DNA of 64,000 nucleotides from Isoetes taiwanensis (GCA_021234155.1 JAJEKV010000057.1:4557821-4621820), one strand, 5' to 3'; positions 26,601 to 39,268 are shown, numbered from the stretch's first letter. Notes: generated from the sequence alone by a model not told the origin. Translations and numbers: made by a program.

Positions 26601-28550
26601 TGAGCTTTTGATCCAATAACATGAAATTAAATCAAGAAGATGGCTGCAGCAAGCAGGTTCCAACTGTTGGCAGAGCTTTTTAAGGCATACACGATTTATT
26701 TATTAAGACCTGTATCTAGCTAAGTTATGTATTTTGAGATCTCTATTAGAGGTAACAAAATCCATATTGTTTCAGCTTATAAATAGCCAGTTGTTTGCTT
26801 CCCAAGCTTATCATTTACATACTGGGGTTTAGGAAGTTATTTTGGTGCATCTATGCTTGACATCATACAGATGCGATGATGATGTGATTTAGATGCCAAT
26901 GTGGTTTATATCCAGCAAGGTATTCCTTCTTTCCTTTCTTGGTTCTTTGTTCTATATTTTTGTCCAGAATTTAACCCAAATCCGCAGATGCACTCTAGAG
27001 AGCTGCTGGATGGGCTTCGACATTTGGAAATATTACTGGCATTTGATCTTGGGGTTTGGTCGTGTTTAATTCTACGCCACAGCATTGGTATACGTGACTT
27101 GCTCCCTATCTATAATGTATGACTGCTTTAATAGAAGGAAGTACAGGTCTGCTCCAGCTCCATTATGTATGGTTTCTCTCTTAGGCCATTTTTACTATAG
27201 GCTGCACATGATGTTTATGTGAAGTATCGATTAACTACACTTATTAATGTCTAATTGTTATTTGCTTGCAGGGACCATGGCTCTCCCACGATGCCAAGTC
27301 TATGTGCTGGTAATCTTATTCTATAGATGCCTTACAAATGCAAATGTTGACAAATGATAATGTGAGCCACCAATGCTAATTTTTCCCTTCGTATCCTTTT
27401 GTTTTGATTGTTTTGGCACCAACCTAGCAGCCATTCCTTGGCATGCATACATCAAAGAGTAATTGGTTCATTATCAGTGGTAGGAGCACCGCAATTTGCC
27501 TGACCATATGATATTTTCTGTCTTCCGGAGCTAGATTTACTTATCACTGGACTAGCAAAAAATCTGGCCTGCATACTTTTTGAATAGTTCGAAGGTCACA
27601 CTTGAAGATCTTATTCTATTTTGCGTCTTTAATCTTGCAGAAGGATTCAGGTCGAGTGGTAACTGCTGGTTGGGCCATCTAACATAAGATATGTTTGTAT
27701 GCTGAGAAAATAAAAACTTTTAACCTATCTATAGCTACGTCTACGCATATTCTGCAGTATATGCCGTATGAGTTGTCAAACTAGAAAATAAGTATGACTA
27801 ATCTAGATTTTTGCACGTTATGATGCTTTAGGCAAGAGGCCCTTTTGGTTACCATGTGTCCTGGCATGAGGGCCATATTTTGTGTTTGATTGGGGTTTGT
27901 GATAAGCTGAAATGCAAGCAAGCAGATTCGATGGCATGATGGCCTCAGAAATGCCATTCTCCCATTTACCCCAATTTAACACTTTCACATCGCGATAGTA
28001 GATTACCTGGAATCTGTAGTGCTCAAATTCTCTTCACTACACGATAACATATGATGCCAATGTAAAATTACATTGATGAAGAAAATTGAAGTCAAACTTT
28101 AGCAATTTTAAAAATGTGATATGTGTTAAAGATGTAAATAAATCTCCAATGTTTAACAAAGTGCTGTGTTAAAAATGTGAATAAATGTGTGATTCTTTCC
28201 GTATGGATGCCAAGTGGTAGCAACTTATGTTAATGGTAATATGCTACAAATTAGAGATAAGATTAATTAAAAATGCCACAAATTGAAGATAAGGATAACT
28301 ATTGAAAATAATGATAACTAAATTAAGTTTATTGTACGACCACTTGAATGTAAATTTTAGAGATAGAATTAATTGAAAATGCCACAAATTGAAGATTAGG
28401 CTAACGAAATTAGGTTTAACGTATGACCAATTGGAAGGTAAATTCTAGCATTCGTAATGTCTTTTGAATGTTGTACATACGTCACAAATCTCTTACAACC
28501 TGAACCACACACTACACGAATTGTATACTATCCTCATGAATGTTGATAAA
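23650..28550. other. Stretch without supportable gene in module III
   Basis: Several short ORFs have protein-like stretches next to AG or GT sites (for example REPLDCPRSRQLLAAKRYTT at about 25884, VYEEFKNAKLSCGKHLLAKK at 26239), which could be captured exons, but I recognise none. A diverged duplication of about 110 bp (AATGCCACAAATTGAAGAT) lies at 28272 and 28379. Confidence 0.35.
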
Positions 28551-28559
28551 CGTTGTTAG

Positions 28560-29300
28560 AATCTCAGATTTCAAATCTTAAAGATGCAACACTTGAGGAA
28601 TATGGGAATCCTGAACAACCTTCATAAAAATTTGAGTAATCTAAGGGAATGTGCATATGTCATGAGAGAATTGAGTCCCAAATAGCAAGCTCAAACCAGA
28701 TACCATATGAACTGCACATTATTTGCGCAAACATATTGGGGAATCTAGAAGAATCTTGATAGAATCATGATGAATCTCAAAAGTTCTTAGTAGAATCTTA
28801 AAGAATCTAGGGGACTAGAATATTGAGGAGTTCTTCATAGAATATGTGGAATCTAAGGGAATCTTTATGTAATCTTAGAGATTCTAAAGGGAATTTAAGG
28901 GGAATCTTGAGAAATTCAGTCGTAAACATTATGCTTCCTACCTAGAGTCATTTCTAGAACTTGATGTCTTAAATTTTAAATTTTCGAAGATTTAAACCTG
29001 GAACTAAATACTATACCAAGGAATCTCGACATTAGAACTTGATGTCTTTATTTTTAAATATCCCAAAATGCAAGCTCGAACTGGATACCATTTGAAATGC
29101 ACAACATTTACGTACGCATATTGGAGAATCTAAGGGCATTGTGATAGAATCTCGATGAATATTTCAATAATTTGATTGAACCTTAAAGAGTCTTGGAGAA
29201 TTTGGAGGAACCCTAACGAAATCTAGGGGAGCCTTCATAGAGTATGGGGAATCTAAAGGGATATTTGTGGAATCTTTGTGAATCTTACAATAATCTACAA
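28560..29300 (+). repeat. GAATCT short-period array
   Basis: GAATCT/AATCTA words at 10-12 bp steps in two blocks (28560-28920 and 29120-29300), separated by a segment containing a repeated phrase (CAAGCTCGAACTGGATACCAT and its variant at 28690). Same orientation as the array at 35945. Confidence 0.85.
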
Positions 29301-29462
29301 GTTTAGTGTTTCGAGTTTATGTTATTTAGGTTCACATGGTATACTTTCTCACTCAAAGAAATGGTAACAGGTTATTAATAAAGTCTTTGCAACTTGTTGA
29401 CTTTGCAAAATCTCTCGTAGTACAACCTCTTACAGTACAACCCCTTAAAGTATAAATACTTG

Positions 29463-29498
29463 TATATATATATATATCTACATATACATATATATCCA
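29463..29498. repeat. TA-rich junction
   Basis: (TA)n with interspersed CATATA, then TCCAATGGCTGGC, similar to TATATCCAAAAGGCTGGC at 47060 and 54061 where the reverse-transcriptase element starts. This suggests the next module (29495-35390) begins here. Confidence 0.6.
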
Positions 29499-29841
29499 AT
29501 GGCTGGCTAAGGCTCCTTCTCTGATGACTTCATAGTAGCCATTTTTGTAGGCAGAGGCTCCATTTTCTACACAATAATGGTTTATGTACACTATTTTCTG
29601 GCCCCAAGGCTTAGGAATTACCAAACGGATAAATATCCCGAAATTGATATCTCTGACCAATGGCTTTACACTGGTGATTCTCCCCAATTTTGATCTTTCC
29701 AATGGCTGGCGCTAAGACTATCATGTGGCCTCGTGAGAGTGCATGCCATCATGACATGAGAACTAGGTACCTGGAAAATCCTTTTTCTTATATTTCTCAT
29801 TTTGATATCTATCTCAATATTTATTATGTACAAGAAACTTA

Positions 29842-29865
29842 TCGCGGCGGCCAAGGCCGCCGCGA
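29842..29865. repeat. GC-rich perfect palindrome
   Basis: TCGCGGCGGCC-AA-GGCCGCCGCGA, 11-bp arms, in AT-rich surroundings. The right half plus GAACRTTTCTCTT recurs at 30057-30078. Confidence 0.85.
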
Positions 29866-29899
29866 ACGTTTCTCTTCCCCAACTCATCTATACATGCTT

Positions 29900-32800
29900 A
29901 GCGTAACGATGTTATGGATCGCTTGGAAAATATACATGTTTGCCAATAATTTTGTTAGGACAATATGTTGTTTTATTGGTAAAATGATATGCTAGACATA
30001 ATTATCTCTCAACATAGAATCATTAAATGAATTTGTTATCACATAGGTTAAATGTAGGCCGCCGCGAACATTTCTCTTTATCGATTCCCTTGTATTTTAA
30101 GAAATCAGTTATTTGTTTGAATTATCTACTTTGCAATAGTGTAAAATATGTTCTTAAACATGAGAGACTTGAATCTATGTTTCTACAATAATAATTATGA
30201 TCAAATTTATCAAAGACGATGTTATACATATTTCTACATGCAGATGATAATGTGCATGCTTGCATGCACTGTAGTGTGTTAATATTACTTTTTGCATGAC
30301 TTTAACATGTTGGTATCATTGAACAAATTTAAAAGATAATGTGCCCGCTTGAATGCCTTGTAGTGTGTGAATATTATGTTTTGCATGACTTTAGCATGTT
30401 GGTATCATTGAACAAATCCAACGAGATCACTTTTAACCATAGGTCCATAATAATAGGGCAAAACCAAGTTATAATGGCAAGAAATAAAACTATGTATTTA
30501 CTAAAGGAAAGGAATTCTTAGTTATATACAAAGTTGGTTAAACATTACGGGGCTAAATTACAAAAAAACAGAGTTCAATTGTGTAAGCACCCCAAAAATA
30601 GGGATGACCACCACCGTTGCCACTTGTAGCCTGCAAATTTACTCCTTGAAAAAAGGGAGGTCGTCTTAAAAGGGGGTTTTTGGTTGAAGTGCATCATGAA
30701 TTACATCTACGTATTTATGTTCAATTATAATTATTTCCAGCTCTATTTGTATGTTGGTATTGTGCACCATCATTGGTCAAACATTTGTCCCTATTCTTTA
30801 TTCTTGAACCATAGAATTTATAAATAATCTATAGGTACGTAGTTCTAAGACTCTGAGGGAGTTCCTTCAACATATTATTTATCCGAGAGGACTTCTTCTA
30901 CGCTGCGTTTATTTTTGAAGACTTCTAAGCCTTTTTATTTTAGTAGACTCTAGTCCGACAAGACATCATATCTTTGCGATTTATCTCTATTCTTGAACCG
31001 TAGAATTCTTATAATGAAATCCAATTTTAAGTTTCAATGGAGTTCCTTAAGCATTGATATTGTCTTGGAAAGGACACGAGTGCTCTCTAAACCGCTTTTA
31101 TTTTAGTGGGCTCGCAAATATTTATTAGCACAAAGTGCCAACCGCCAACTTCGGTTGGCTCGTTGCTACGCCCAATGGACTCGATGTGCCAAGGCATCTA
31201 ACTTTTTCTTTCTTGAATTATAACTTTCGTGGCCATAATTGCACAATGTGCCAACTTTCTATTTGCCCTCTCATTTCCCCAAGGCTGCATGTTTGTAAAA
31301 TCTGGATTTGTGAAGGCTTCTTGTTCTTTGGATCATTGATTGCCATGGCCCTAAATCTTTAGATGCATGATGTGCTAGTCTGCAAATTCTTCCAAAACAT
31401 CCTCATATATATTAGTTAAACCACAAAGAGCCATATCTTTGCCTAACTAAATAAAGTCTCCCAAAGAGAAAACAGTCGGTCACCTCAAGAGTATTCAAAG
31501 GATAACCACACTTGAAGAAAATAGATTATCTTGGTGCAAAGCTATGAGGAACAAATTCGAAGCGTAAATGAGCAGAGACACTACTAAATTACTAATCAAG
31601 TCTCAAGCAAAATATTTAAACCTTTTTTGGTGACTATACAACAAAGCTACACATATCTTTTATCCAAGGTTAGCTATTGCAAGAGAATGTGCTTGCAAAA
31701 AATATATTTGCATCTACACTTCAAACATCCTCATTTTCCCATAATACACCATAATAATATTACGATACCATTGATTATATCCAAAATGATCACATCTTAC
31801 GTCTTAGACTTGTTGCCATGCAAGACATTCATCTGTTGCGATTGTTATTATTATTACAGGGAAAAATGGATTCAATGATATGTCAATGGACGTGTAATTG
31901 CCGCAATACATGACAAAAAGCAGAGAATTGTTTTCTTTAAAAATACTCGAAGCAAAAATAACTATAGCAAAAAATAAGATAGAAGAACCCGGCTTTTCTT
32001 TTCCAAGCTTTTAATCCTTCCATAGACACAACTCACCAAATCCGCAGCCATAGCTAAAGAAATGCTTATATAATCATTGCATAGCCATAGCACAAATATC
32101 GATGCCATAGCTCGCCACTAAGCTTACAGCCACCTTATCTCTAAATCTTGAGTCAGAGAAGCCGAACACGGCATAAGAGACGAATAAAGGAAAGATAAGC
32201 GATGTAGCTTGGCATCCAAGCAAAGCATACGCCATAGCCAAAAAAAACACATAAAAGGTGCGCTAATGCGGCATTCCTCCAACCGATCAAGAGCTTGATG
32301 CAGGATGGGCTACTGGCAATTCCATAGCCGGAGGAGATGCTTCAGCGATTGGGTTGCGATGCCATAGCCAGAAAAGTTTGCAACGTGTCAAAAAAATTTC
32401 TATAGAAGTGTTGCGCACGAAAAAAGCTGACGTGCCGTGATCTGGGAATCGCCCTCCAATAATTATATATGTTAAGATAGCACTTCAATATTTTCGTGAG
32501 GATGTCTTTGTAACGTTTGCACACTTGGGCAAAATACTATTATGTTGGACTATGGCCCCAAAATAACATTTAAGGCATGCTATGTTTTCTTCTTAAAGAC
32601 AAGGGGGGCACCACGTGGAGGTTATTGCACTTCTCAAATTTTGGATATGGCTTTTTCAAAGGCCTTTCTTAAAAGAAAAAAAGGGCATGCTTTTTGTACA
32701 TGCATGCATTGGACAAGTGTCTCTAAACTAACTTACCTGCTTGTGGCAAAAGGCATCGTGCCTCCTCCTTGCATTTCGATGGCCGAAATTGGTTGCCATG

Positions 32801-33080
32801 TGTTTATTTATTTTAGGTGGAGCAAGGCTACATATGTCTAGCATACACACTTGGTGCAAGGCTACAGTTTCTAGCCCTTATATTCCTCTACGTTACTCTC
32901 AAAAAAACTTCTAAGCTTCTTTATCATGATGGGACCAAGCAATGATTGTTTCGTAAACATAGCTCATGCATTTTCTCAAAAAAGACTTCTGTTGTTCATA
33001 AGTTGAGAGGTATTTCGCTAATCTGGTAAGCACCTTTATATTTTTAAGTGAACGTGCATTGATTTTGTGAAGATGTTAAA
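29900..33080. other. Stretch without recognisable gene
   Basis: AT-rich. Contains a tandem duplication of about 93 bp (GCATGACTTTARCATGTTGG) at 30243-30420, and six GCCATAGC-type words between 32048 and 32370. No ORF here matches a known family. Confidence 0.45.
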
Positions 33081-33089
33081 ATTGATAAC

Positions 33090-33150
33090 GATGGGTTTTG
33101 AACCCGGGTCTAGATGGCCAAAGTCTAACTCATTACCAAGTTAGCTAGCT
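33090..33150 (-). other. tRNA-like sequence with A and B boxes
   Basis: Minus strand reads TAGCTAACTTGGTAATGAG (A box-like) and GGTTCAAAACC (B box). The cloverleaf is incomplete: the acceptor stem does not pair. It may be a SINE head or a decayed tRNA. Confidence 0.35.
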
Positions 33151-33489
33151 ACAAGTTAGCATTGTAAATTGAAACTTTCATATTTGTACAGAAAAGGGAA
33201 AAAGATTTTTGACTGATAACAGGGGTCTTATCTGGGATTGCGACCAAAATAGGGTTGATCAAAATAGGGTTCCATTGCGGCTGCCCTAAGCTTGGCCGCC
33301 AATATGCTCCCTTGCCCAAAAATGGCCGATTCTTGCTTATTTCTTGAGGATCCACATCCGCTGCTAGGCCTTTTGTCTATACATCCTCATCTAACCATGG
33401 CATTTCCTTATCTCCTCTATCCGTGCCTCATCTCTGTTCTAATACCATGAAAAAAAAGCTCAAATGGCTGCAATCGTGATGGGCCTACA

Positions 33490-33903
33490 ATGATCTTCAT
33501 GTTTCAGTACAAGGGGATTACATACCACCATGCAATCTGTGCATATACGCTACATCTAAACATGGTATTCTTGTTACTGGATACTAGTTCTAGAGATGTC
33601 TTACATGGTATTAGATGTCATGTTTTAAGATTTGTGGGAACTTTATTATCTGAAAACAGAGTTTTACAAGACGTGTGTCAACATCAAAGGAGTACAACAA
33701 TATCTTCCTGCTTGATTTTTGAAGACTCCAACCTTCATTTCCTCCAGGCTTCATGTTCAGGTCTGTGTAAAGATTTAAGTTATCCAATTAGACTGGAATT
33801 CAAAAACTCACAGGTCTGTTTTGAGCAACTAAAACTAGGTCTTGACATTTTACATGTGAAAGGACTAGATTTCTGTCATGCTGAATTATCAGGAAAAATC
33901 TGA
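33490..33903 (+). CDS. ORF of 137 codons, unrecognised
   Basis: Open from ATG. Contains hydrophobic stretches (TLHLNMVFLLLD) and seven cysteines. No domain recognised. It sits upstream of the cysteine exon of unit A. It could be part of that unit or chance. Confidence 0.2.
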   Translation: MIFMFQYKGITYHHAICAYTLHLNMVFLLLDTSSRDVLHGIRCHVLRFVGTLLSENRVLQDVCQHQRSTTISSCLIFEDSNLHFLQASCSGLCKDLSYPIRLEFKNSQVCFEQLKLGLDILHVKGLDFCHAELSGKI

Positions 33904-34351
33904 ACTGTATATTGCACATTTGTTATAGATAATCTCTTATACAGGATCATAATTTAGCATGCTTATATCTGAACAGTCTGTAGTTATGTGTATTTCATCG
34001 TATTTGGTTAAATTTAAGAAAGATGGGCATAAGGTGAGTAGGCAAGGTTGGGATATCTTTATGAACTATGAAGAAATAGCATATGCGGATCTCTGTAAGC
34101 AGGACCTGGTTCTGAACTTTTCAAACTGAAAGCTAAGTTTTATTACCTCCAAATATCTGGTCAGTGGCTTAGCCAGCTAATGGTATGATAGTATATGGAG
34201 CTACAAAAGGCTCTTATAAGCCGCTATCTGTGGAACAGGCTGCTCACGTTAGTGAAACTGAAAAAGGAAGTGTTTCATACTCTTACTCTTACTCTTTATC
34301 AGTTATAGTTTTATCATTCCTACTGCTGTTCTACTTGATAATTCTGTTGAT

Positions 34352-34460
34352 AAGGTTGAAGGGCGAAAAGCCATGAGATTCTTTTGCTTACCTGTTGGTA
34401 GCTTAGCATTTTACCCTATTTAAAGGCTAACTTGCTTTGGTTCTACCGCAGGTAACCGGG
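34352..34460 (+). promoter_or_regulatory. Conserved segment over the 3' splice site (copy A)
   Basis: Small hairpin GGC-GAAAA-GCC, then GCTTACCTG, TTTTACCC, a branch-point-like GGCTAAC and CGCAGGTAACC. TTACCTG can pair with CAGGTAA at the splice site. The same order is found at 39269, 48691, 55683 and 60740. Confidence 0.6.
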
Positions 34461-34583
34461 ATCTCATCTACTTACTCTCAAATTGATGATTCCATGAAGC
34501 ACTCGGAGCAGTGCATTACTTGCAAAAGCATATGGTTCAAGAACGTTTTAGCTATTAAAAAGGATATTAAAATTCATGACTAA
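34452..34583 (+). pseudogene. Cysteine exon of unit A
   Basis: Begins after an ACCGCAG acceptor with VTGISSTYSQIDDSMKHSEQ, then CITCKSIWFKNV. It aligns with VTRFYSTYSNVFGSMKHSRE at 55783. The C-x-x-C here is partly lost in the younger copies. The element copy is a fossil and looks broken. Confidence 0.6.
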
Positions 34584-35271
34584 AAAGTCTTCTTTAAGCT
34601 CTTCAGGTTCTCTCTTTTCCCTAAATCTAAATCCTGCAAGTGCAAAATCAGGCAGCAAGTTGATCTTGTGGAAAAAGCATTTATATCTTCTTTGACTATA
34701 AACATTTACGAATTAGTGCTGCATATCTACTTTTTCTAAGATCTTGTACTGGCAGATAGGCCATATTTAGTTGTTCTAACTATCTAGAACATATTTGTGG
34801 AAATTTAAATGGAAAACTATTTTTAGAAAAGGATGTCTATCTTTTGCATGATTTCTGTACAACTGGAAACTTAATACTCTAAGTCTAGCATATGATATGT
34901 TTACTAGCAGTCACTTAAGCATTGTAATAGACCAGGCATTGACTGGTTTGAATTCAAAGAGAACAGCACTATTCTACTTTTATAAGATCCTTATTGATGC
35001 ATTGCAATGAACAAATATGGATTAAAATTGCTTTTTGAAACTCGAATATGTTCTTTTGGCATGTTATTTGTCTAAATCAGACTACATGATACCCCCATAA
35101 GATTATCCTTACTGTAAACATGGAAGGGATAAGTCTGGCCAGTCTGCTGTGGTGGATGTTTGGTACTAGTCTTTGGATCTGGCCCAGGCTTGTAAGCATG
35201 TGTATTTACAAATACGTGATTTGACGTTTTGGAATGGTATTTTTTGTTCATGAACAAGTGATAGGATCTAT

Positions 35272-35390
35272 AAGGTTGTCCCAATATACAAGCGGAGCTG
35301 ATAAGTCTGCCTGACCAAGGATGTCCTTGGTAAGGTTAGATGTCTGAACCTTGTCTTCGTACAGGGCTAGGGCTTGTTATCATTATATAT
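35272..35390 (+). ncRNA. Terminal structured RNA (copy A) next to TA run
   Basis: AAGGTT (35272-35277) can pair with AACCTT (35347-35352), enclosing a TCC/GGA stem, the words CTGATAAGTC and TAGATGTCTG, and a hairpin ACCAAGGA/TCCTTGGT (35314-35321 / 35324-35331). The shape resembles a type III hammerhead but lacks its GAAA and has A in place of G in CUGAUGA. See the copies at 49568 and 56559. Confidence 0.5.
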
Positions 35391-35394
35391 ATAA

Positions 35395-37248
35395 AACTAT
35401 TCTATGTGTCCCAGGAAAGGATGTACCCATGCTATATAAAGATTAATGCCAGCCGTCCAATTGAAAATGGAAGGCCATGATGCCGCCACCTCATGGGGGA
35501 GGTCATGCATGGGCATAGAAGTATGATGGGGGCATGCATAGGGGCATGCACCATGTCTCTAAGCCGTCAGATCAAAAGGGAAGGAGAAATCATGGCCCTT
35601 AATTTTTATAAAGAAAGTGCAAGGAAGCATTCCTTAAAAGTGGATTTGGTGCAAGCAATCTTAACCGTTAGATCAAAGGGGGAGGATAAATCCTAACCAT
35701 TCATTTTTTATTAAATTAGAATTTTTATATTAAAGAGGTGAGATGGCACCCTTTATTTAATAAAAAGATAGTGAGGTGGCAACTCATTAATTATGAAGCT
35801 TTCTTGGAAGCTTCCTTTTTTTGCGCGGCCTTCAAACGACTTTATCTTGCGGTGGAGGTCTCGGATCAAAGTGGGACCCACACCGTTGGATTCCTCTCAT
35901 CAAATGCTTTCCAATGAGTAGTGGTTTGGCATCATTCCGCAATGTTGGATAATCTAGAGGGAATATTCATAGAATCTAAGGGAATTCGAGAGATATTGGG
36001 ATAATCTTTGAAAATCAAAGGAATCAAGAAGAAATCTTAAGGAATCTAGGGAATTTAAAAAAAACTTCAAAAAAGTTTAAGAATCGAGGGAAATCTCGAT
36101 GGAATCTTAGAGATCTAAGGGGATCTTCATAGAACTTAAGGGAATCTATAAGAATCTACATAGAATCTTGGGGAATCTAAACGAATCTTCAAATAATCTT
36201 TGAAAATCTAGGGGAATCTTTATAGAACCTTAAGAATCTAGGGGGGATGTTTGTGGAATCTTAGGGAATCGCAGGGAGATTTCAAAGGATCTAGGGAATC
36301 TTTGACAAGGGTGCATTCTACAGGGGGAATCTTCATAGAATCTAAGGGAATCTAGAAGAATCTACATGGAATCTTGGAGAATCTAGAGGAACCTTAGGAT
36401 AATATTTGGGAATCTAAGGGAATTTCAAGAGAATATTTAAGAATCTAAAGGAATCTAGAGGAATCTTGGGATAACCTTTGGAATTAAGGAAATGTCAAGA
36501 GAATCTTAACGAATCTATGGAAATCAAACGAATATAGAGGAATCTAAGAGAATCTTCAAAAAATGTTTGAGAATCAGGGAGAATCTTTATGGAATCTTAG
36601 AGAATGTAGTGGAATCTTGATAGAATCTAAGGGAATCTAGGAGAATCTACATAGAATCTTAGGGAATCTAAAAGAATCTTCGGATAATCTTTGAAAATCT
36701 AGGGAATCTTTGTAGAACCTTAAGAATCTAGGGATGTTTATGGAATTTTGGGGAATTTAGGGGAATCCAAGGGATGTAGGGGAATCTTTGACACTAGATG
36801 TGTTCTATAGGGGGGTCTTCATAGAATCTAAGAAAATCTTGAAGAATCTACATGGAATCTTGAGGAATCTTAGGATAATCTTTGGGAATCTAGGGGAACC
36901 TCAAGTCAATCTTTAAGAATCTAAAGGAATCTAAGGGAATCCTCATAAAATCTTTGAGTATCTAGAGAATCTTGGTGGAATCTTGGAGAATCTCTATAGA
37001 ATCTTCATCGCATGACTTTAAATTTGACTTCTACTCGAATTTGTACAATTCCTCGAGGAATGATCTGCGAATCTTGGGGAATATAAGCAAACATTGATGG
37101 AATCTCATAGTATCTAGGGAAATTTTTCTAGAGTCTTTGGAGAATCTTGGAGAATCTTTATAGGATCTTCGTTGGATGGCACTGCATTTGGCTTCTAGTC
37201 GAATTTGTACAGTCCCTCATAGTGCAACCGCTCATAGTACAAAAACTT
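35395..37248 (+). mobile_element. TA-bounded AGATTC-array module, plus orientation
   Basis: Starts after TATATATA with AAAACTATTCTATG, carries a 500-bp segment shared (inverted) with 17160-17700, then the GAATCT array (35945-37215) and the tail CATAGTACAAAAACTTG(TA)n, preceded by a second weaker tail copy (CATAGTGCAAC). Complete by comparison with 14070-17705. No coding capacity. Confidence 0.6.
35945..37215 (+). repeat. GAATCT short-period array
   Basis: GAATCT words at 10-12 bp or multiples, with larger near-repeats (GAATCTAAGGGAATCTAG, GAATCTACATAGAATCTT). The last part, 36991-37145, is duplicated exactly at 39501-39655. Confidence 0.9.
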
Positions 37249-38362
37249 GTATATATATACATATATATATATCAAATTAACCCGCGGTTTTGCACAGTTT
37301 AAGAGGTATAGGCATAGGGCTTTGGCTAAGTTTTGGTTCTGACCTAGACACAAAATTAAAGTAAGGCATAGCCTCAGTCTATCATGGTAGCAGGCTATAC
37401 ATGGAAAGGTAAGTGGACCCTTCTAATAATGTTTGCGTGGCATACTGTATGGTACAAAAAACTGGGCACAAATTAAGGCTGAACAAAAGACACCCTTGAG
37501 CAAGGGTGGACATTTGGTTTGGATAAGACAAAATTAGGGACCTCTATGTTAATGTGAAGGACCATGGGGTGCAATATAGGGTGTATTTGCATGACATTTT
37601 GGCTGCAAAGTAGCAAGTGCATGGCACAACAAGCGCAGCAACAGGTGCATACTGCAGTATGAAAAGTATACACCAGGGTACCGTGGTTAAAGCGAAACTT
37701 CAAAGAAAGGTGAACCATACAAGATAGTCTAGGTTTATGGTAGGGGTGTGAAGTGCAAGTTTAAAATCCTGGCCCCATGGCCCTATAGAGATGCTGGCAA
37801 ACAAAGGCTGACGGTATGGAATATAGATAAGGAAGTATGCACTTGATAAAGGTAGCAGATGGCATTTTTTAATTAATATAGCCAAACGCAGTGCACTAAA
37901 GTAAACCATTAAATTGTAATGGACCCGAATTGCTAGTATTATGTAGAAACAAAAATAAGGCAAACGTATTTTTTTTGGCATGTGTCGACACTCTGTTTTA
38001 GGGCTCTGTTTTAGGGCTCGTTTGGAAGAGGGAAGCAGGACATTTCACCGGAGCAATTGCCACTACTTCAAATCATGATTATGGCATCCGATTCTCATAG
38101 ACACCTAGACAAATCAAATAGGAGGAATCGAATCCGGACGAATCATCCAGCGGAATGGAGTGCTGATAGAATGGGCCGAAAATGGCTAGTTCCGGAAGAA
38201 GCAGGTCAGTACATGCTCTATTATGGCATTCTAAGTTCAATCTGTGCCAAAAATGGCGTCAGCCAAGTCTATCAGCTCCATCCAAACTTTCTTTGATAAA
38301 AATGAGATTGTATCAGAGAAGCTAAGCTGTTTTTGGCCCAGGCGCCCTCTTTTGGACGCCTA

Positions 38363-38701
38363 ATGGCAAAGCACAAGCTCACCAGAGCGGCGCTTCTGGA
38401 TCTAATCAAGAACGCAGGCATTGATCTGGCCGCCATATGCAGGAGCAAAGGAGAAACCCTTGCACAGCCTAGTAAACAGCTGCTCATGGATATTGTGGAG
38501 AAGTATAACCTAGCACCCACTCAGCAGGTCGCTAGTAAGGAGGAGGGGATCATCAAGTTCATCTCTAAAAGCACTGAAGGTAGTGGCAAGAACACACAAG
38601 GTTCTGATATACAGAGTGTGGCAGATTCTCTAGCAGAACAGCAGGACGTTTTGTCAAATGAAGAAGATTCGAAGGACAATGAGGAGCTGCAACTTAACCA
38701 G
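38363..38701 (+). CDS. SAP-like DNA-binding protein, exon 1 (unit C)
   Basis: The ATG at 38363 gives MAKHKLTRAALLDLIKNAGI, then DLAAICRSKG and QLLMDIVEKYNLAPTQQ: two helix-loop-helix halves of the SAP/HeH type, which bind AT-rich DNA in known families. The rest is acidic and serine-rich, ending DNEELQLNQ at a CAG/GTTTTT donor (38701). A longer frame runs upstream but without ATG. The exon end (LNQ/GTTTT) is the same as in the copies at 47962 and 54952, which supports a real splice site. About 113 codons, open throughout. Element-encoded rather than host, since it occurs in every unit of this repeat family. The assignment to SAP is by pattern only. Confidence 0.5.
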
Positions 38702-39268
38702 GTTTTTGACCCTTGTATTTAATGGCTGTTGTGCTCTTGTGCTCATGTGCCATTTGAGGAGGGATTATAATAATGGTTCATGCATCCTTGATACCCATAT
38801 ATGAATCCATAATCGCTCCACCATTGTTGTTATAGTTCTGCAATTTAATCCCCTATTTCTTTTTGCATATAGCAGAGCCCTGTAGCTAATGGCTGATATG
38901 CTGATGAGCTAATGGTGGTTCCACCTTCTTTCGAACCCATGAAGATTCTACCATCTGTTATTCTGCATAGATGATTAATAGGTCTGATTTTTCTTAAATA
39001 GGGGCCTAGGGCTTACCCAAGTAATAGTGCTGATCTCTGCACAAAAACAGAGCAAGGTGCAGCGGCAGTTTATCGTGGTAACAGGTTATACACAGAAACG
39101 GTGATTGGACATCATTAAAATACAAATTAATGTCTGATGTACTGATGAGCCAATTGAGGATGGTAATATAATATGGATGCAGCCATCCTGGTTTTCGAAT
39201 TTCCTATATATGCAATGATGTGTAATTTATGAGTATATTTAATTTATGAGTATATTTAAGTTATAATT

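Larger units (their letters stand above)
23405..29462 (+). mobile_element. TA-bounded module III
   Basis: Starts like module I (CAATTATATTGGGTGCCAC, GGCCGTCC palindromes to 23620), ends in a GAATCT array (28560-29300) and the tail AGTACAACCCCTTAAAGTAT then AAATACTTG(TA)n. It thus shows start, array and tail in one unit of about 6 kb. The interior has no recognised gene. Confidence 0.5.
33400..35390 (+). mobile_element. SAP-family unit A (partial, 3' part well kept)
   Basis: It keeps the conserved intron-end segment (34352-34451), the cysteine exon (34452-34583) and the terminal RNA fold (35272-35352) followed by TA at 35384. The SAP-like exon is not recognised upstream; the 137-codon ORF at 33490-33903 lies in its place but matches nothing. 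The unit may begin as early as 29495. It is the most diverged copy and so is useful for seeing what is conserved. Confidence 0.5.

Noticed and set aside
33090-33150. Functional tRNA gene
   Set aside because: A and B boxes are present but the acceptor stem does not pair.
33430-33600. Copia-type LTR end with primer-binding site on the minus strand (TGGTATTAGAAC)
   Set aside because: Only a degenerate 12-bp match and no internal region or second LTR.
38893-38935. CTGATGAG words as hammerhead ribozyme cores (also 39141)
   Set aside because: No stem II and GAAA in the needed positions.
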